In this document: piece after piece, positions 15,927 through 23,304 of the stretch | How positions within the stretch are numbered: position 1 is the first letter of the stretch | Layout: each line of letters begins with the position of its first letter | From: an uncultured Propionibacterium sp. | GTDB taxonomy: Bacteria; Actinomycetota; Actinomycetes; Propionibacteriales; Propionibacteriaceae | Assembly (NCBI GenBank): GCA_937867175.1 | Contig: CALMKG010000376.1 | Coordinates: 1-33,771 of the forward strand | Direction: 5' to 3' | Length of the DNA stretch: 33,771 bases | Notes under the pieces: generated by a model | Databases searched by the model: none | What the model was told of the DNA's origin: nothing | The model's input: the letters and a program-made list of their open reading frames with translations, nothing else | Translations under genes and position numbers: made by a program

Positions 15927-16831
15927 AGGTGGATCCCTTCACTCGCTGGGGTAGGGCCCGGGCGGCTCCCCGAGCCGAGCCGGGAGGCAATGCGGAACGC
16001 GGAGTCGACCGTGGTCTCGATCTCGCGGTCCGGGACCCCGGCGTACTGTGCTGCCGGCCCGAGCCAGCCCATGACTTCCGCGTGGCTCAGCCCGTTCTCG
16101 ACCATCCGGCACGACGCCCAGAAGAGGGTGCGGTTACGGCCGCCCTCCGGCGTGAGCGCAACGGTTCGCGCCAGGGCGTCGGGGCGGCATCCCTTGGCGG
16201 GCATGCCGGGCGGCGGGGAGGTCCGCGCCGGTCGCGGTGGCTCCAGGAATCGGCGGAGCGCCAGCGCATCGACGGGCTTCACCGGGTGCGTTGCGACGGC
16301 TATGACGTCGTACGACCGCTGGGCGTCCTCGACTGTGCCACGCGACGGGGGAGCGATGACGTAGCCGCCGTCGCCGCGGAAGTCGATGTGCGCTGCGGGG
16401 ACCTGCCAGCTGCGCTGCTCCTGGCCGCGGACGTTCGGGTAGTAGGCGTGGAGCCCGCCCGAGGGCGTGCGCACCAGCCACGCCCAGTCGTTTCCGAACC
16501 CCTGGCTCCGCGCTCGTTCGAAGGCGTCGAATCCGCTCGCGCCGGGATGGACGTCGACATCGACGACGAGGACGCCGGTCGGTGCGCCCGTGGGCAGTCC
16601 GATGTTCGCGTCAGGGGTGCGTTGCCACCAGCCGTGGACGACGCGGGCGACGGAGGTCGCGTCGTGGAAGCCGTTCGGTGTCAACGGGTGCTTCCCGCCC
16701 GGGGCGCACGGGAAGACCGGGATACCGAGATTGGCGTAGCGGAGTGCCGCGGCCGCGAGCGTGGGTTCCTGGGCGACTCGGTGCATCGTCGTGACCGACC
16801 ACGTCGGGACCGGGTTGTTGGGGTCGAACAT
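15923..16831 (-). CDS. Bifunctional DNA primase/polymerase (prim-pol) domain protein
   Basis: About 302 residues. The prim-pol domain (AEP superfamily) is recognisable by YANLGIPVFPCAPGGKHP near the N-terminus, VVDVDVHPGASG (metal-binding D-x-D), and DFRGDGGYVIAPPS. It probably primes or initiates replication of the element. No C-terminal helicase domain is attached, so a host or separate helicase would be needed. The start is uncertain: GTG at 16861, ATG at 16831 and ATG at 16786 are all in frame and none has a strong ribosome-binding site. I used 16831 because the GTG lies within a repeated operator-like sequence. It is the first gene of the minus-strand operon. Confidence 0.8.
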   Translation of the reverse strand: MFDPNNPVPTWSVTTMHRVAQEPTLAAAALRYANLGIPVFPCAPGGKHPLTPNGFHDATSVARVVHGWWQRTPDANIGLPTGAPTGVLVVDVDVHPGASGFDAFERARSQGFGNDWAWLVRTPSGGLHAYYPNVRGQEQRSWQVPAAHIDFRGDGGYVIAPPSRGTVEDAQRSYDVIAVATHPVKPVDALALRRFLEPPRPARTSPPPGMPAKGCRPDALARTVALTPEGGRNRTLFWASCRMVENGLSHAEVMGWLGPAAQYAGVPDREIETTVDSAFRIASRLGSGSRPGPTPASEGIHL

Positions 16832-16850
16832 GTATCCGACGATGCGCCGG

Positions 16851-16928
16851 CAGGTATCCACGATTTCGGGATACCTGCCCGGATTCAGAAGGGGGATACC
16901 TGCGTTTCCGCAGGTCAGGAGGTATCCC
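16851..16928. promoter_or_regulatory. GGATACCTGC repeats upstream of the prim-pol operon
   Basis: GGATACCTGC occurs at 16869-16878 and 16894-16903. The complementary form occurs at 16851-16859 (CAGGTATCC) and 16920-16927 (AGGTATCC). These make two inverted pairs centred near 16864 and 16910. A further partial copy (GTATCC) lies at 16832. The cluster sits where the promoter of the replication/transfer operon should be. It may be an operator for an element regulator or iteron-like sites for the replication protein. Confidence 0.55.
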
Positions 16929-16964
16929 TAAATCGCTGAGTCTGCCCGTTTCAGGGTCCGCAGG

Positions 16965-17156
16965 TCACCCGGCGGCCGTGTCGCGCCTGCTGATGTGGCG
17001 CAGCTCATTCGCAACTTCGTAGTCCCAAAGCGCCCACTCGTACCCGGCGACATGTGGGATGTCTGTCTCGCCGTGCTCTGCGAGCCACTGCAGGCATTGA
17101 CAGAGCCGGTGGTGAGCGCGCCTGTCAAGTAGCCCGCCATGTACCGCTCTCCAGTC
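16965..17156 (-). pseudogene. Possible gene remnant at the element/chromosome junction
   Basis: On the minus strand a 63-codon frame runs from just after a TAG (17159-17157) to a TGA (16967-16965). It reads like real protein (for example CLQWLAEHGETDIPHVAGYE, then WALWDYEVANELRHISRRD). It has no ATG or GTG start, so it looks like the 3' end of a gene whose 5' part has been lost. Other frames here are also open, so the call is tentative. It lies between the prim-pol operon and the catabolic island. Confidence 0.3.
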
Positions 17157-17179
17157 CTAGCCTAGCCCCAGACCAGTCG

Positions 17180-18556
17180 TCAGGCTCCGACGTAGAACCG
17201 GTCTGCCACCTCGAGCGCTTCGTCCAGGATCGCCAGTCCGTCGAGCACGTCGGCAGCGCTCGTGTTGCAGGGCGGGACGACGTGTGTGCGGTTGAAATGG
17301 ATGAACGGCCACAGTCCGCGAGCCTTGCACTCCGAGACTAACTCGGCCATGGGAGCCGCCTCCACGCCGCTCGCATTGAACGGCACGAGCGGCTCCCGGG
17401 TGGCGCGGTCGCGAACGAGCTCAACGGCCCAGAAGACGCCCAAACCGCGGACCTCGCCCACCGAGGGATGCTTCTCGGCGAGGCGGGCGAGGCCGGGACC
17501 GATGATGTCGGCGCCGAGCTCGCGGGCATGCTCGACGACCTTCTCCTCGCGCATCACGTTGATCGAGGCCACGGCCGAGGCGCACGCCAGCGGGTGGCCG
17601 GAGTAGGTCAGGCCGCCGGGGAAGGGACGCTGGTCGAACGTTGCAGCGATTTCGTCGGAGATCACGACCCCGCCCAACGGGACGTAGCCGGAGTTGACGC
17701 CCTTCGCGAAGGTGATCAGATCGGGACGCATGCCCCAACGGTCCACGGCGAACCACTCCCCGCATCGGGCGAAGCCGGCCATCACCTCGTCTGCGATGAG
17801 GACGATCCCGAACTCGTCGCACAACTGCCGCACTCCCGCCAGATAGCCGTCGGGCGGGACCAGGATGCCGTTGGTGCCGACGACTGTCTCGAGGATGATC
17901 GCTGCGATCGTCTGCGGCCCCTCGACGGTTACGAGGTCGCGCAGGTGGGCGAGCGCCCGCACGCACTCCTGGGCCTCGTCCTCGGCGTGGAACGCGGAGC
18001 GGTAGAGGTAGGGCCCCCAGTAGTGGACGACCCCGGCTGCACCGGGCTCCGACGGCCACCGACGCGGGTCGCCGGTCAGGCTAATCGCGCCGGCGGTCGC
18101 CCCGTGGTAGCTGCGGTAGGCAGCGAGAACCTTGTGACGGCCCGTGTGGAGCCGTGCCATCCGGATGGCGTTTTCGTTGGCCTCGGCACCGCCGTTAGTG
18201 AAGAATACCTTGTCGAGCCCGGGGGGCGCGACTTCCGCGATCAGCCTGGCCGCCTCGCCGCGGACGTCGTTGGCGAAGCCCGGGGCTAGGGTGACCAGCC
18301 GGTCGGCCTGCTCCTTGATCGCCGCGACGACCGCCGGGTGCTGGTGGCCGATGTTGATGTTGACGAGCTGTGAGGAGAAGTCGAGGTAACGCGTGCCGGC
18401 GTGGTCCCAGAAGTGGCTGCCCTCCGCACGGGCAATGGGCAGCGGGTCGATGAGGCCCTGCGCGGACCACGAGTGGAAGACGTGTGATCGATCGTTGCCC
18501 CGTACGGTCTCCTCGTCGTGGTCGGGAAGCAGCAGGGATTGAGTCGTCTCGGTCAT
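17180..18556 (-). CDS. Class III aminotransferase (omega-amino acid/taurine:pyruvate type)
   Basis: A 458-residue PLP enzyme. It carries the fold's landmarks: TNGGAEANENAIRMAR (120-135), YHGAT (Y150, H151), IADEVMAGF (D256 holding the PLP pyridine N) and FAKGVNSG with the Schiff-base K285. It probably moves the amino group of a beta- or omega-amino acid to pyruvate or another keto acid, giving a semialdehyde. The start at 18556 has AAGGAGGT just upstream and leaves an 11-bp gap after the dehydrogenase gene. Pairing with an MmsA-type dehydrogenase favours beta-alanine or 3-aminoisobutyrate as substrate; the sequence also resembles taurine:pyruvate aminotransferases, so specificity is open. The same fold also includes phospho-lyases acting on phosphorylated amino alcohols, which matters because a choline-kinase-like gene lies nearby. 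Confidence 0.88.
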   Translation of the reverse strand: MTETTQSLLLPDHDEETVRGNDRSHVFHSWSAQGLIDPLPIARAEGSHFWDHAGTRYLDFSSQLVNINIGHQHPAVVAAIKEQADRLVTLAPGFANDVRGEAARLIAEVAPPGLDKVFFTNGGAEANENAIRMARLHTGRHKVLAAYRSYHGATAGAISLTGDPRRWPSEPGAAGVVHYWGPYLYRSAFHAEDEAQECVRALAHLRDLVTVEGPQTIAAIILETVVGTNGILVPPDGYLAGVRQLCDEFGIVLIADEVMAGFARCGEWFAVDRWGMRPDLITFAKGVNSGYVPLGGVVISDEIAATFDQRPFPGGLTYSGHPLACASAVASINVMREEKVVEHARELGADIIGPGLARLAEKHPSVGEVRGLGVFWAVELVRDRATREPLVPFNASGVEAAPMAELVSECKARGLWPFIHFNRTHVVPPCNTSAADVLDGLAILDEALEVADRFYVGA

Positions 18557-18567
18557 CAGGACCTCCT

Positions 18568-20058
18568 TCAGCTGTTGGTGGGGAAGCCCAGGTCGACGGT
18601 GGAGGTGGCCGGGTCGGGCCAGCGCGACGTCACGACCTTGCCGCGGGTGAAGAACTTGATGCCCTCGGGGCCGTACATGTGGGTGTCGCCGAAGAGTGAG
18701 TCCTTCCACCCGCCAAAGGAGTGGTAGGCGACGGGGACGGGGATCGGGACGTTGATCCCGACCATCCCCACCTCGACGTCGAACTGGAACTGCCGGGCCG
18801 CGCCGCCGTCGCGGGTGAAGATGGCGGTGCCGTTGGCGTACTGGTTGCGGTTGATTAGGGCGAGACCCTCGTCATAGGTGTCGACACGGACGACGCCGAG
18901 GACCGGGCCGAAAATCTCGTCGGTGTAGACGGTCATGTCGTCGGTGACGTGGTCCAGCAGGGTGACCCCCAGGAAGAACCCGTCGGTGGGCACGTCCGCC
19001 GACCGCCCGTCCACCACGACGGTGGCGCCCGCCTCCTCGCCGGCCGAGACGTACGACACGACCCGGTCCCGATGCTCGCGGCTGATCAGCGGACCCATGT
19101 CGGTGGCCGGGTCGGTGCCGGGCCCGACGACGAGCTTGGGCAGCCTCACGGAGATGGCGTCGACGAGCGCGTCGGCCACGTCCCCGACGGCGACAGCCAC
19201 AGACAGCGCCATGCACCGCTCACCTGCGGAGCCGTAGGCGGCCGAGACGATGGCGTCCGCAGCGAGGTCGACGTCGGCGTCAGGCAGGACGAGTGCGTGG
19301 TTCTTTGCGCCTCCGAGCGCCTGAACACGCTTTCCACGGGAGGTGCCCACTTCGTAGATGTGCTTCGCGATCGGCGTGGAACCCACGAAGCTGATCGCGG
19401 CGACGTCGTCGTGCTCGAGCAGCGCGTCCACTGTCTCCACGTCTCCTTGGAGCACCGTGAAGACCCCGTCGGGCAGCCCCGCCCGCTTCCACATGTCTGC
19501 GATCAGGAGTGAGGCGGAGGGGTCCTTCTCGCTCGGCTTGAGGATGAACGAATTCCCGCACGCGATGGCGTTGGCGCACATCCACAGCGGGACCATAGCG
19601 GGGAAGTTGAAGGGCGTGATGCCGGCGACGACCCCGACAGGCTGACGGATGCTGTAGACATCGACGCCGGTTGAGGCCTGCTCGGAGAAGTCGCCCTTGA
19701 GTAACTGGGGCACGCCGGCAGCGAACTCAACGTTCTCCAGGCCGCGCGCGATCTCGCCGAGTGCATCGGCGTGCACCTTGCCGTGCTCGGCGGTGATGAC
19801 GCGCGCCAGCTCGTCGGCGCGATCGCTGAGCTGCTGGCGCATGGCGAAGAGGATCGAGCTGCGCCTGGAGAGCGACGACGTGCGCCACTCGCGGGCAGCG
19901 GCCAGGGCGGTGCGGACCGCCACGTCCACCTCGGCCGCGTTCGCAAGGTCGACCTCGGCGCTGACGACGCCGGTCGCGGGATCGTGTACCGGTGCGGTCC
20001 GGCCCGAGATCCCGGGAGTGAGCGTGCCGTCGATGAAGTGCGGGATGCGGGAAGTCAT
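18568..20058 (-). CDS. mmsA: CoA-acylating (methyl)malonate-semialdehyde dehydrogenase
   Basis: A 496-residue aldehyde dehydrogenase of the CoA-acylating class. The nucleophile is C282 in GSAGERCMALS. The region that is ELGG in hydrolytic ALDHs reads QALGGAKNH, so the general-base Glu is missing, as expected for enzymes that release acyl-CoA rather than acid. ITPFNFPAMVPLWM and PSEKDPSAS are also MmsA-type. It would turn malonate or methylmalonate semialdehyde plus CoA and NAD+ into acetyl- or propionyl-CoA and CO2. It is first in the operon with the aminotransferase and is divergent from the MocR regulator 58 bp away. Confidence 0.92.
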   Translation of the reverse strand: MTSRIPHFIDGTLTPGISGRTAPVHDPATGVVSAEVDLANAAEVDVAVRTALAAAREWRTSSLSRRSSILFAMRQQLSDRADELARVITAEHGKVHADALGEIARGLENVEFAAGVPQLLKGDFSEQASTGVDVYSIRQPVGVVAGITPFNFPAMVPLWMCANAIACGNSFILKPSEKDPSASLLIADMWKRAGLPDGVFTVLQGDVETVDALLEHDDVAAISFVGSTPIAKHIYEVGTSRGKRVQALGGAKNHALVLPDADVDLAADAIVSAAYGSAGERCMALSVAVAVGDVADALVDAISVRLPKLVVGPGTDPATDMGPLISREHRDRVVSYVSAGEEAGATVVVDGRSADVPTDGFFLGVTLLDHVTDDMTVYTDEIFGPVLGVVRVDTYDEGLALINRNQYANGTAIFTRDGGAARQFQFDVEVGMVGINVPIPVPVAYHSFGGWKDSLFGDTHMYGPEGIKFFTRGKVVTSRWPDPATSTVDLGFPTNS

Positions 20059-20083
20059 GCAGGAAACATAGATCCATGCGCGG

Positions 20084-20130
20084 CTGTTACAAAGGGACGA
20101 CTGTTACGTTACAAAGGTGAGGACTGTTAT
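20084..20130. promoter_or_regulatory. Repeated MocR operator sites between mmsA and its regulator
   Basis: TTACAAAGG occurs at 20087-20095 and 20109-20117, exactly 22 bp apart (two helical turns). CTGTTA(C/T) occurs at 20084, 20101 and 20124. Direct repeats in the intergenic region next to the regulator gene are usual for MocR/GabR-type proteins, which bind as dimers to spaced direct repeats. The second and third copies overlap the start of the regulator gene, which would suit autoregulation. Confidence 0.65.
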
Positions 20131-21466
20131 TTCGCTGCTAGAGAGCCGGATGGACGAGCCGACGGCCAAAGGCCTGACCCAGGCCGTGACCCGAGCGATC
20201 CGAGACGGGCTGCTCGAGCCGGGGGAGAGGTTGCCCCCGATCCGTGAGGTTGCGCGCGAGCTGATGATGTCGCCGACGACCGTCAGTGCGGCTTGGGGCA
20301 CGCTGGCCCGTGCGGGCACCCTTGTCACGGCAGGGCGGCGCGGCACCGTGGTGGCCGACGTGTCCGCTCCGAGGGAGGGACGGTACCGCCGCGCGCTGGA
20401 CCGCGATGCGGCTTTCGAGACCGACCTGTCCACTGGGGTCCCGGACGCGGCATTGCTGCCGAGCCTGCAGCAGGCCCTGCGCCAGCTCACCTCCGCAGGG
20501 ACGCCAGCCAGCTATCTGGACGATCCGGTGCTGCCGGAGCTGGGCGAGCGGCTTGCGGAGACCTGGCCTCACCCCGCCCCGGCGCTCACCATCGTCGACG
20601 GGGCCATGGACGCTCTTGAGCTGTTCATCCGATCCCAGCTCTCCTTCGGCGACCGCGTGCTCGTCGAGAACCCGACCTTCCCGCCGTTGCTCGACCTCCT
20701 CGAGGCAGCTGGGCTCGAGGTGGACGGGGTTGAGGTCGACACCGCCGGGATCGTGCCGGCTGAGCTCGAGACCGCGCTCCGGACGCCCGCCCAGGCGATC
20801 TTCGTGCAGCCCCGCGCCCACAACCCGACCGGGGTCTCTCTGACGACTGAACGCATGCAGCAACTCGAGCCGGTCCTCGCCGCTTCGGATGCCTGGATCG
20901 TGGAGGACGACTCGGCTGCCTCGATCTCGGGGTCACCCGATCTGAGCCTGGGGCAGCGATTCCCCGAGCGCACCGTCCACGTGCGCAGCTACTCGAAGTC
21001 ACACGGGCCCGACCTGCGTCTGGCCGCTCTCAGTGGTCCCGTGGACCTCGTCGCCGGCATCGAGCACGTGCGTCAGCTCGGCCAGGGATGGAGCAGCAGG
21101 CTCTTGCAGCGAGTGCTGGCGTACCTGCTGGGCGATCCCGGCGCGGCGGAGGAGGTTGCTATCGCACGAGAGGAGTACGCCCGACGGCGCCACGTCGTCG
21201 CTTCAGTGCTGGCCGAGGCGGGCATCCCGACCATCGGCTCGGACGGACTCAACCTCTGGATGCCCGTACGAGACGAGATGGCCGCCGTCATGAGGCTTGC
21301 CGCGCGCGGCATCGCGGTTGCACCCGGCCGACCATTCGTCGTGGGGGAGCCCGGCGCCCCCCACGTGCGCGTGACCACGGGGCTGGTGACCTCGCGGCTC
21401 GACGAGGTCGCGGCGCTGCTGGCGGAGGCGGCGACGACGCCGGACGGAACCGTGCCCATCCGTTGA
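20117..21466 (+). CDS. MocR/GabR-type regulator (GntR HTH + aminotransferase-like domain)
   Basis: 449 residues from the GTG at 20117; an ATG at 20150 (438 residues) is the other possible start. The N-terminal winged helix (about residues 15-85) has AIRDGLLEPGERLPPIREVA and SPTTVSAAW, typical of GntR. The rest is an aminotransferase fold type I domain with HNPTGVSLT, and SYSKSHGPDLRL containing the PLP-binding Lys. Such regulators sense an amino compound through PLP chemistry. It is transcribed away from mmsA/aminotransferase across a 58-bp gap with repeated operator-like sites, so it very probably controls that operon. It precedes unit 1 on the same strand by 85 bp. Confidence 0.88.
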   Translation: MRTVISLLESRMDEPTAKGLTQAVTRAIRDGLLEPGERLPPIREVARELMMSPTTVSAAWGTLARAGTLVTAGRRGTVVADVSAPREGRYRRALDRDAAFETDLSTGVPDAALLPSLQQALRQLTSAGTPASYLDDPVLPELGERLAETWPHPAPALTIVDGAMDALELFIRSQLSFGDRVLVENPTFPPLLDLLEAAGLEVDGVEVDTAGIVPAELETALRTPAQAIFVQPRAHNPTGVSLTTERMQQLEPVLAASDAWIVEDDSAASISGSPDLSLGQRFPERTVHVRSYSKSHGPDLRLAALSGPVDLVAGIEHVRQLGQGWSSRLLQRVLAYLLGDPGAAEEVAIAREEYARRRHVVASVLAEAGIPTIGSDGLNLWMPVRDEMAAVMRLAARGIAVAPGRPFVVGEPGAPHVRVTTGLVTSRLDEVAALLAEAATTPDGTVPIR

Positions 21467-21474
21467 AGCCCTCT

Positions 21475-21543
21475 TCTGGGAGGGGTCCCAGAACCGGACG
21501 CCTCCGAACTCCTATGGTGACCCACGTCACCCCGATCTAGGCT
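21475..21543 (+). promoter_or_regulatory. Shared promoter module of unit 1 (kinase-HAD-regulator)
   Basis: Box A GGAGGGGTCC is at 21479-21488, inside a perfect dyad TCTGGGA-GGGG-TCCCAGA (21475-21492). Box B CCTATGG is at 21511-21517, 32 bp after the start of box A. The -35-like GGTGAC is at 21516-21521; after a 16-bp spacer the -10-like TAGGCT is at 21538-21543. The ATG follows 8 nt later, so the transcript is probably leaderless. If transcription starts at the ATG, box A is centred at about -68 and box B at about -38. Confidence 0.75.
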
Positions 21544-21551
21544 TTCCGGGC

Positions 21552-22577
21552 ATGAGCGCGGCGACACTTGAACCCCAGGAGCCCACGGGCACGGACCGGC
21601 CGGCGGCCCAGCACGACCCGGACGGCCGGCGCGTGGTGGGAGCCACGGTCGAGCGGCTGTGGCCCGGTGCGAGCTGGACCTCGGAGCCACTCACCGACGG
21701 CATGACCAATCGCAACTTCAAGGTGACGGTCACGCCGCCGGCAGGTCCGCAGCGCATGGTGGTCGTCCAGGAGCAGCTGCCCGAGCCGCTGGCACGCGGT
21801 GTGGGCATCTCGCGGGAGAACCAGCTCGAGCTGTGGCCGGCGATGTTCGAGCTCGGCCTGGCCCCGGAGCTGATCGCCTGGCTCACCGACCTGGGGGTGA
21901 GCGTGACCCAGTTCGTCGAGGGCGACCGGCTCACCGACGCCCCCGACCGGGCCGCGGGGATCCGCCTGACCGCGCAGGCGCTGCGTCAGCTGCACGATCA
22001 TACCGTCGGCACCGACATCGAGGGGCTGGTGTCCGACCCGTTCCAAGGGGTGCGATGGCTGGCCGAGCGGGTGGCGGCCTCGAGCCCGGAGCGGCTCGAG
22101 CGCTATGACTGGGCCATGGACCTGCTCGACCGCCTGGAGTCTGCAAGGGGCCCCTACGAGAGGTGTCTGGCCCACACCGACCCCACGCAGGTCAACATCT
22201 TCGTGCTGCCAGGTGGCGACCGCGTGCAGCTCATCGACTGGGAGTACGCCGGGGCTGGGGACAGGTACATGGACGTGGCCCACTTCGCCGCGCGTTTCGG
22301 GCTCGACTCCGCCGAGGAGCACGAGCTGCTGCAGGCCTACGAGGGCAGGGTCGACGAGCGGCATCTGGCAATCATCCGCATCTACCGGTTCGTCGGCATG
22401 CTGCGTGAGGCGCTCTGGTCCGAGTGCGCCGTGGACCTGGAGTTCCTCGAGTTCGACCACACCGAGTACACCGCTGAGTGCATGCGGGACATGCGGGCGA
22501 CGGTGTCGAGTGCGGAGTTCGCTGACGCGCTTGACGTGCTCGAGCGCACGACCGGCACCGCGCGGGCGGATGCCTGA
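21552..22577 (+). CDS. Choline/ethanolamine-kinase-like phosphotransferase (APH fold)
   Basis: A 341-residue kinase of the APH/choline-kinase family. Its N-terminal lobe has DGMTNRNFKVTV, like the GGxTNRxY start of LicA/choline kinases. The catalytic loop is HTDPTQVNIF (H-x-D-x4-N) and the metal-binding motif is LIDWEYAGAGDRYMDVAHF, which closely follows the IDWEYAG pattern of choline kinases. It would phosphorylate the hydroxyl of a small amino alcohol such as choline, ethanolamine or an analogue. Thiamine kinases belong to the same family. It starts a unit with a HAD phosphatase (8-bp overlap) and a regulator. A resistance function is unlikely in this metabolic context. Confidence 0.82.
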   Translation: MSAATLEPQEPTGTDRPAAQHDPDGRRVVGATVERLWPGASWTSEPLTDGMTNRNFKVTVTPPAGPQRMVVVQEQLPEPLARGVGISRENQLELWPAMFELGLAPELIAWLTDLGVSVTQFVEGDRLTDAPDRAAGIRLTAQALRQLHDHTVGTDIEGLVSDPFQGVRWLAERVAASSPERLERYDWAMDLLDRLESARGPYERCLAHTDPTQVNIFVLPGGDRVQLIDWEYAGAGDRYMDVAHFAARFGLDSAEEHELLQAYEGRVDERHLAIIRIYRFVGMLREALWSECAVDLEFLEFDHTEYTAECMRDMRATVSSAEFADALDVLERTTGTARADA

Positions 22578-23304
22578 GGTGTCCGAACAGCTTCCCCGCG
22601 CGATCCTGTGGGACCTCGATGGGACCCTTCTCGACAGCCACGACCACTGGAGCGCAACGTGGAGCGAGATGGCCGACCGGCGCGGCGTCACCTGGACCGA
22701 GGCGCACGGCATGGCCCTCGTTGGCATGGACCTCTTGGACGCCGGACACTACATCCGTGACCAACTGGGCTTCCAGGACAGTGCGGCCGAGCTTGTGAAG
22801 GAGATGGTGACCGGTGTCGAGCAGCTGCTGTGGACATCGGTCCCGTGGCAACCAGGGGCTCGTGAGCTCTTGGCGGAGGTGCGCGCTGCCTGCGTTCCCA
22901 GCGCGCTGGTGACCATGTCCTACCGCAGCCTGGTCGAACCAGTACTCGCGCAGCTCCCTTCCGACACTTTCGACGTCGTCGTAACCGGGGACGAGGTGTC
23001 GCACGGCAAGCCGCACCCGGCTCCGTACCTGGCTGCGGCTGCCGCGCTCGGGGTGGACCCCCGTGACTGCGTGGCCATCGAGGACTCCAAGACCGGTGTC
23101 GCCAGCGCAACCGCGGCCGGGTGCGCGGTTGTCGTGGTGGCGGCCGGGCGCCTTGTCGAGGCCGCTGAACGGCGTGTCGTCGTAGCCGGCCTGGAAGCCC
23201 TTGGCCTCGACGCCATCCGCGAGCTCGTGTCGACCGTCCCGGTGGTCGGCGACGGGACCCGTGTGCGCGGCGATGCGCCACTATACTCCTTGGATGGCCG
23301 CTGA
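22570..23304 (+). CDS. HAD-superfamily phosphatase
   Basis: A 244-residue haloacid-dehalogenase-type hydrolase. Motif I DLDGTLLDS holds the nucleophile D15 and acid/base D17; motif II is VTMS; the motif III Lys is in HGKPHPAPYL; motif IV is AIEDSKTGV. It resembles phosphoglycolate-phosphatase/beta-phosphoglucomutase-like members with an alpha-helical cap. It probably dephosphorylates a small metabolite; being coupled to a kinase gene, it may act on the kinase product or a breakdown product. ATG at 22570 lies inside the kinase gene; its own end overlaps the regulator start by 11 bp. Confidence 0.85.
   Translation: MPEVSEQLPRAILWDLDGTLLDSHDHWSATWSEMADRRGVTWTEAHGMALVGMDLLDAGHYIRDQLGFQDSAAELVKEMVTGVEQLLWTSVPWQPGARELLAEVRAACVPSALVTMSYRSLVEPVLAQLPSDTFDVVVTGDEVSHGKPHPAPYLAAAAALGVDPRDCVAIEDSKTGVASATAAGCAVVVVAAGRLVEAAERRVVVAGLEALGLDAIRELVSTVPVVGDGTRVRGDAPLYSLDGR

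Noticed and set aside
16861-17180. tRNA gene serving as attachment site at the element edge
   Set aside because: No cloverleaf-like sequence or TTC-loop motif could be found in this stretch on either strand.
21475-21492. Dyad TCTGGGA-GGGG-TCCCAGA as a terminator of the MocR-type gene
   Set aside because: The core recurs with identical spacing to CCTATGG before two other units, and no T-run follows, so an operator is the better reading.
21552-22577. Aminoglycoside resistance gene
   Set aside because: The catalytic and metal motifs follow choline kinases and the gene is coupled to metabolic genes.
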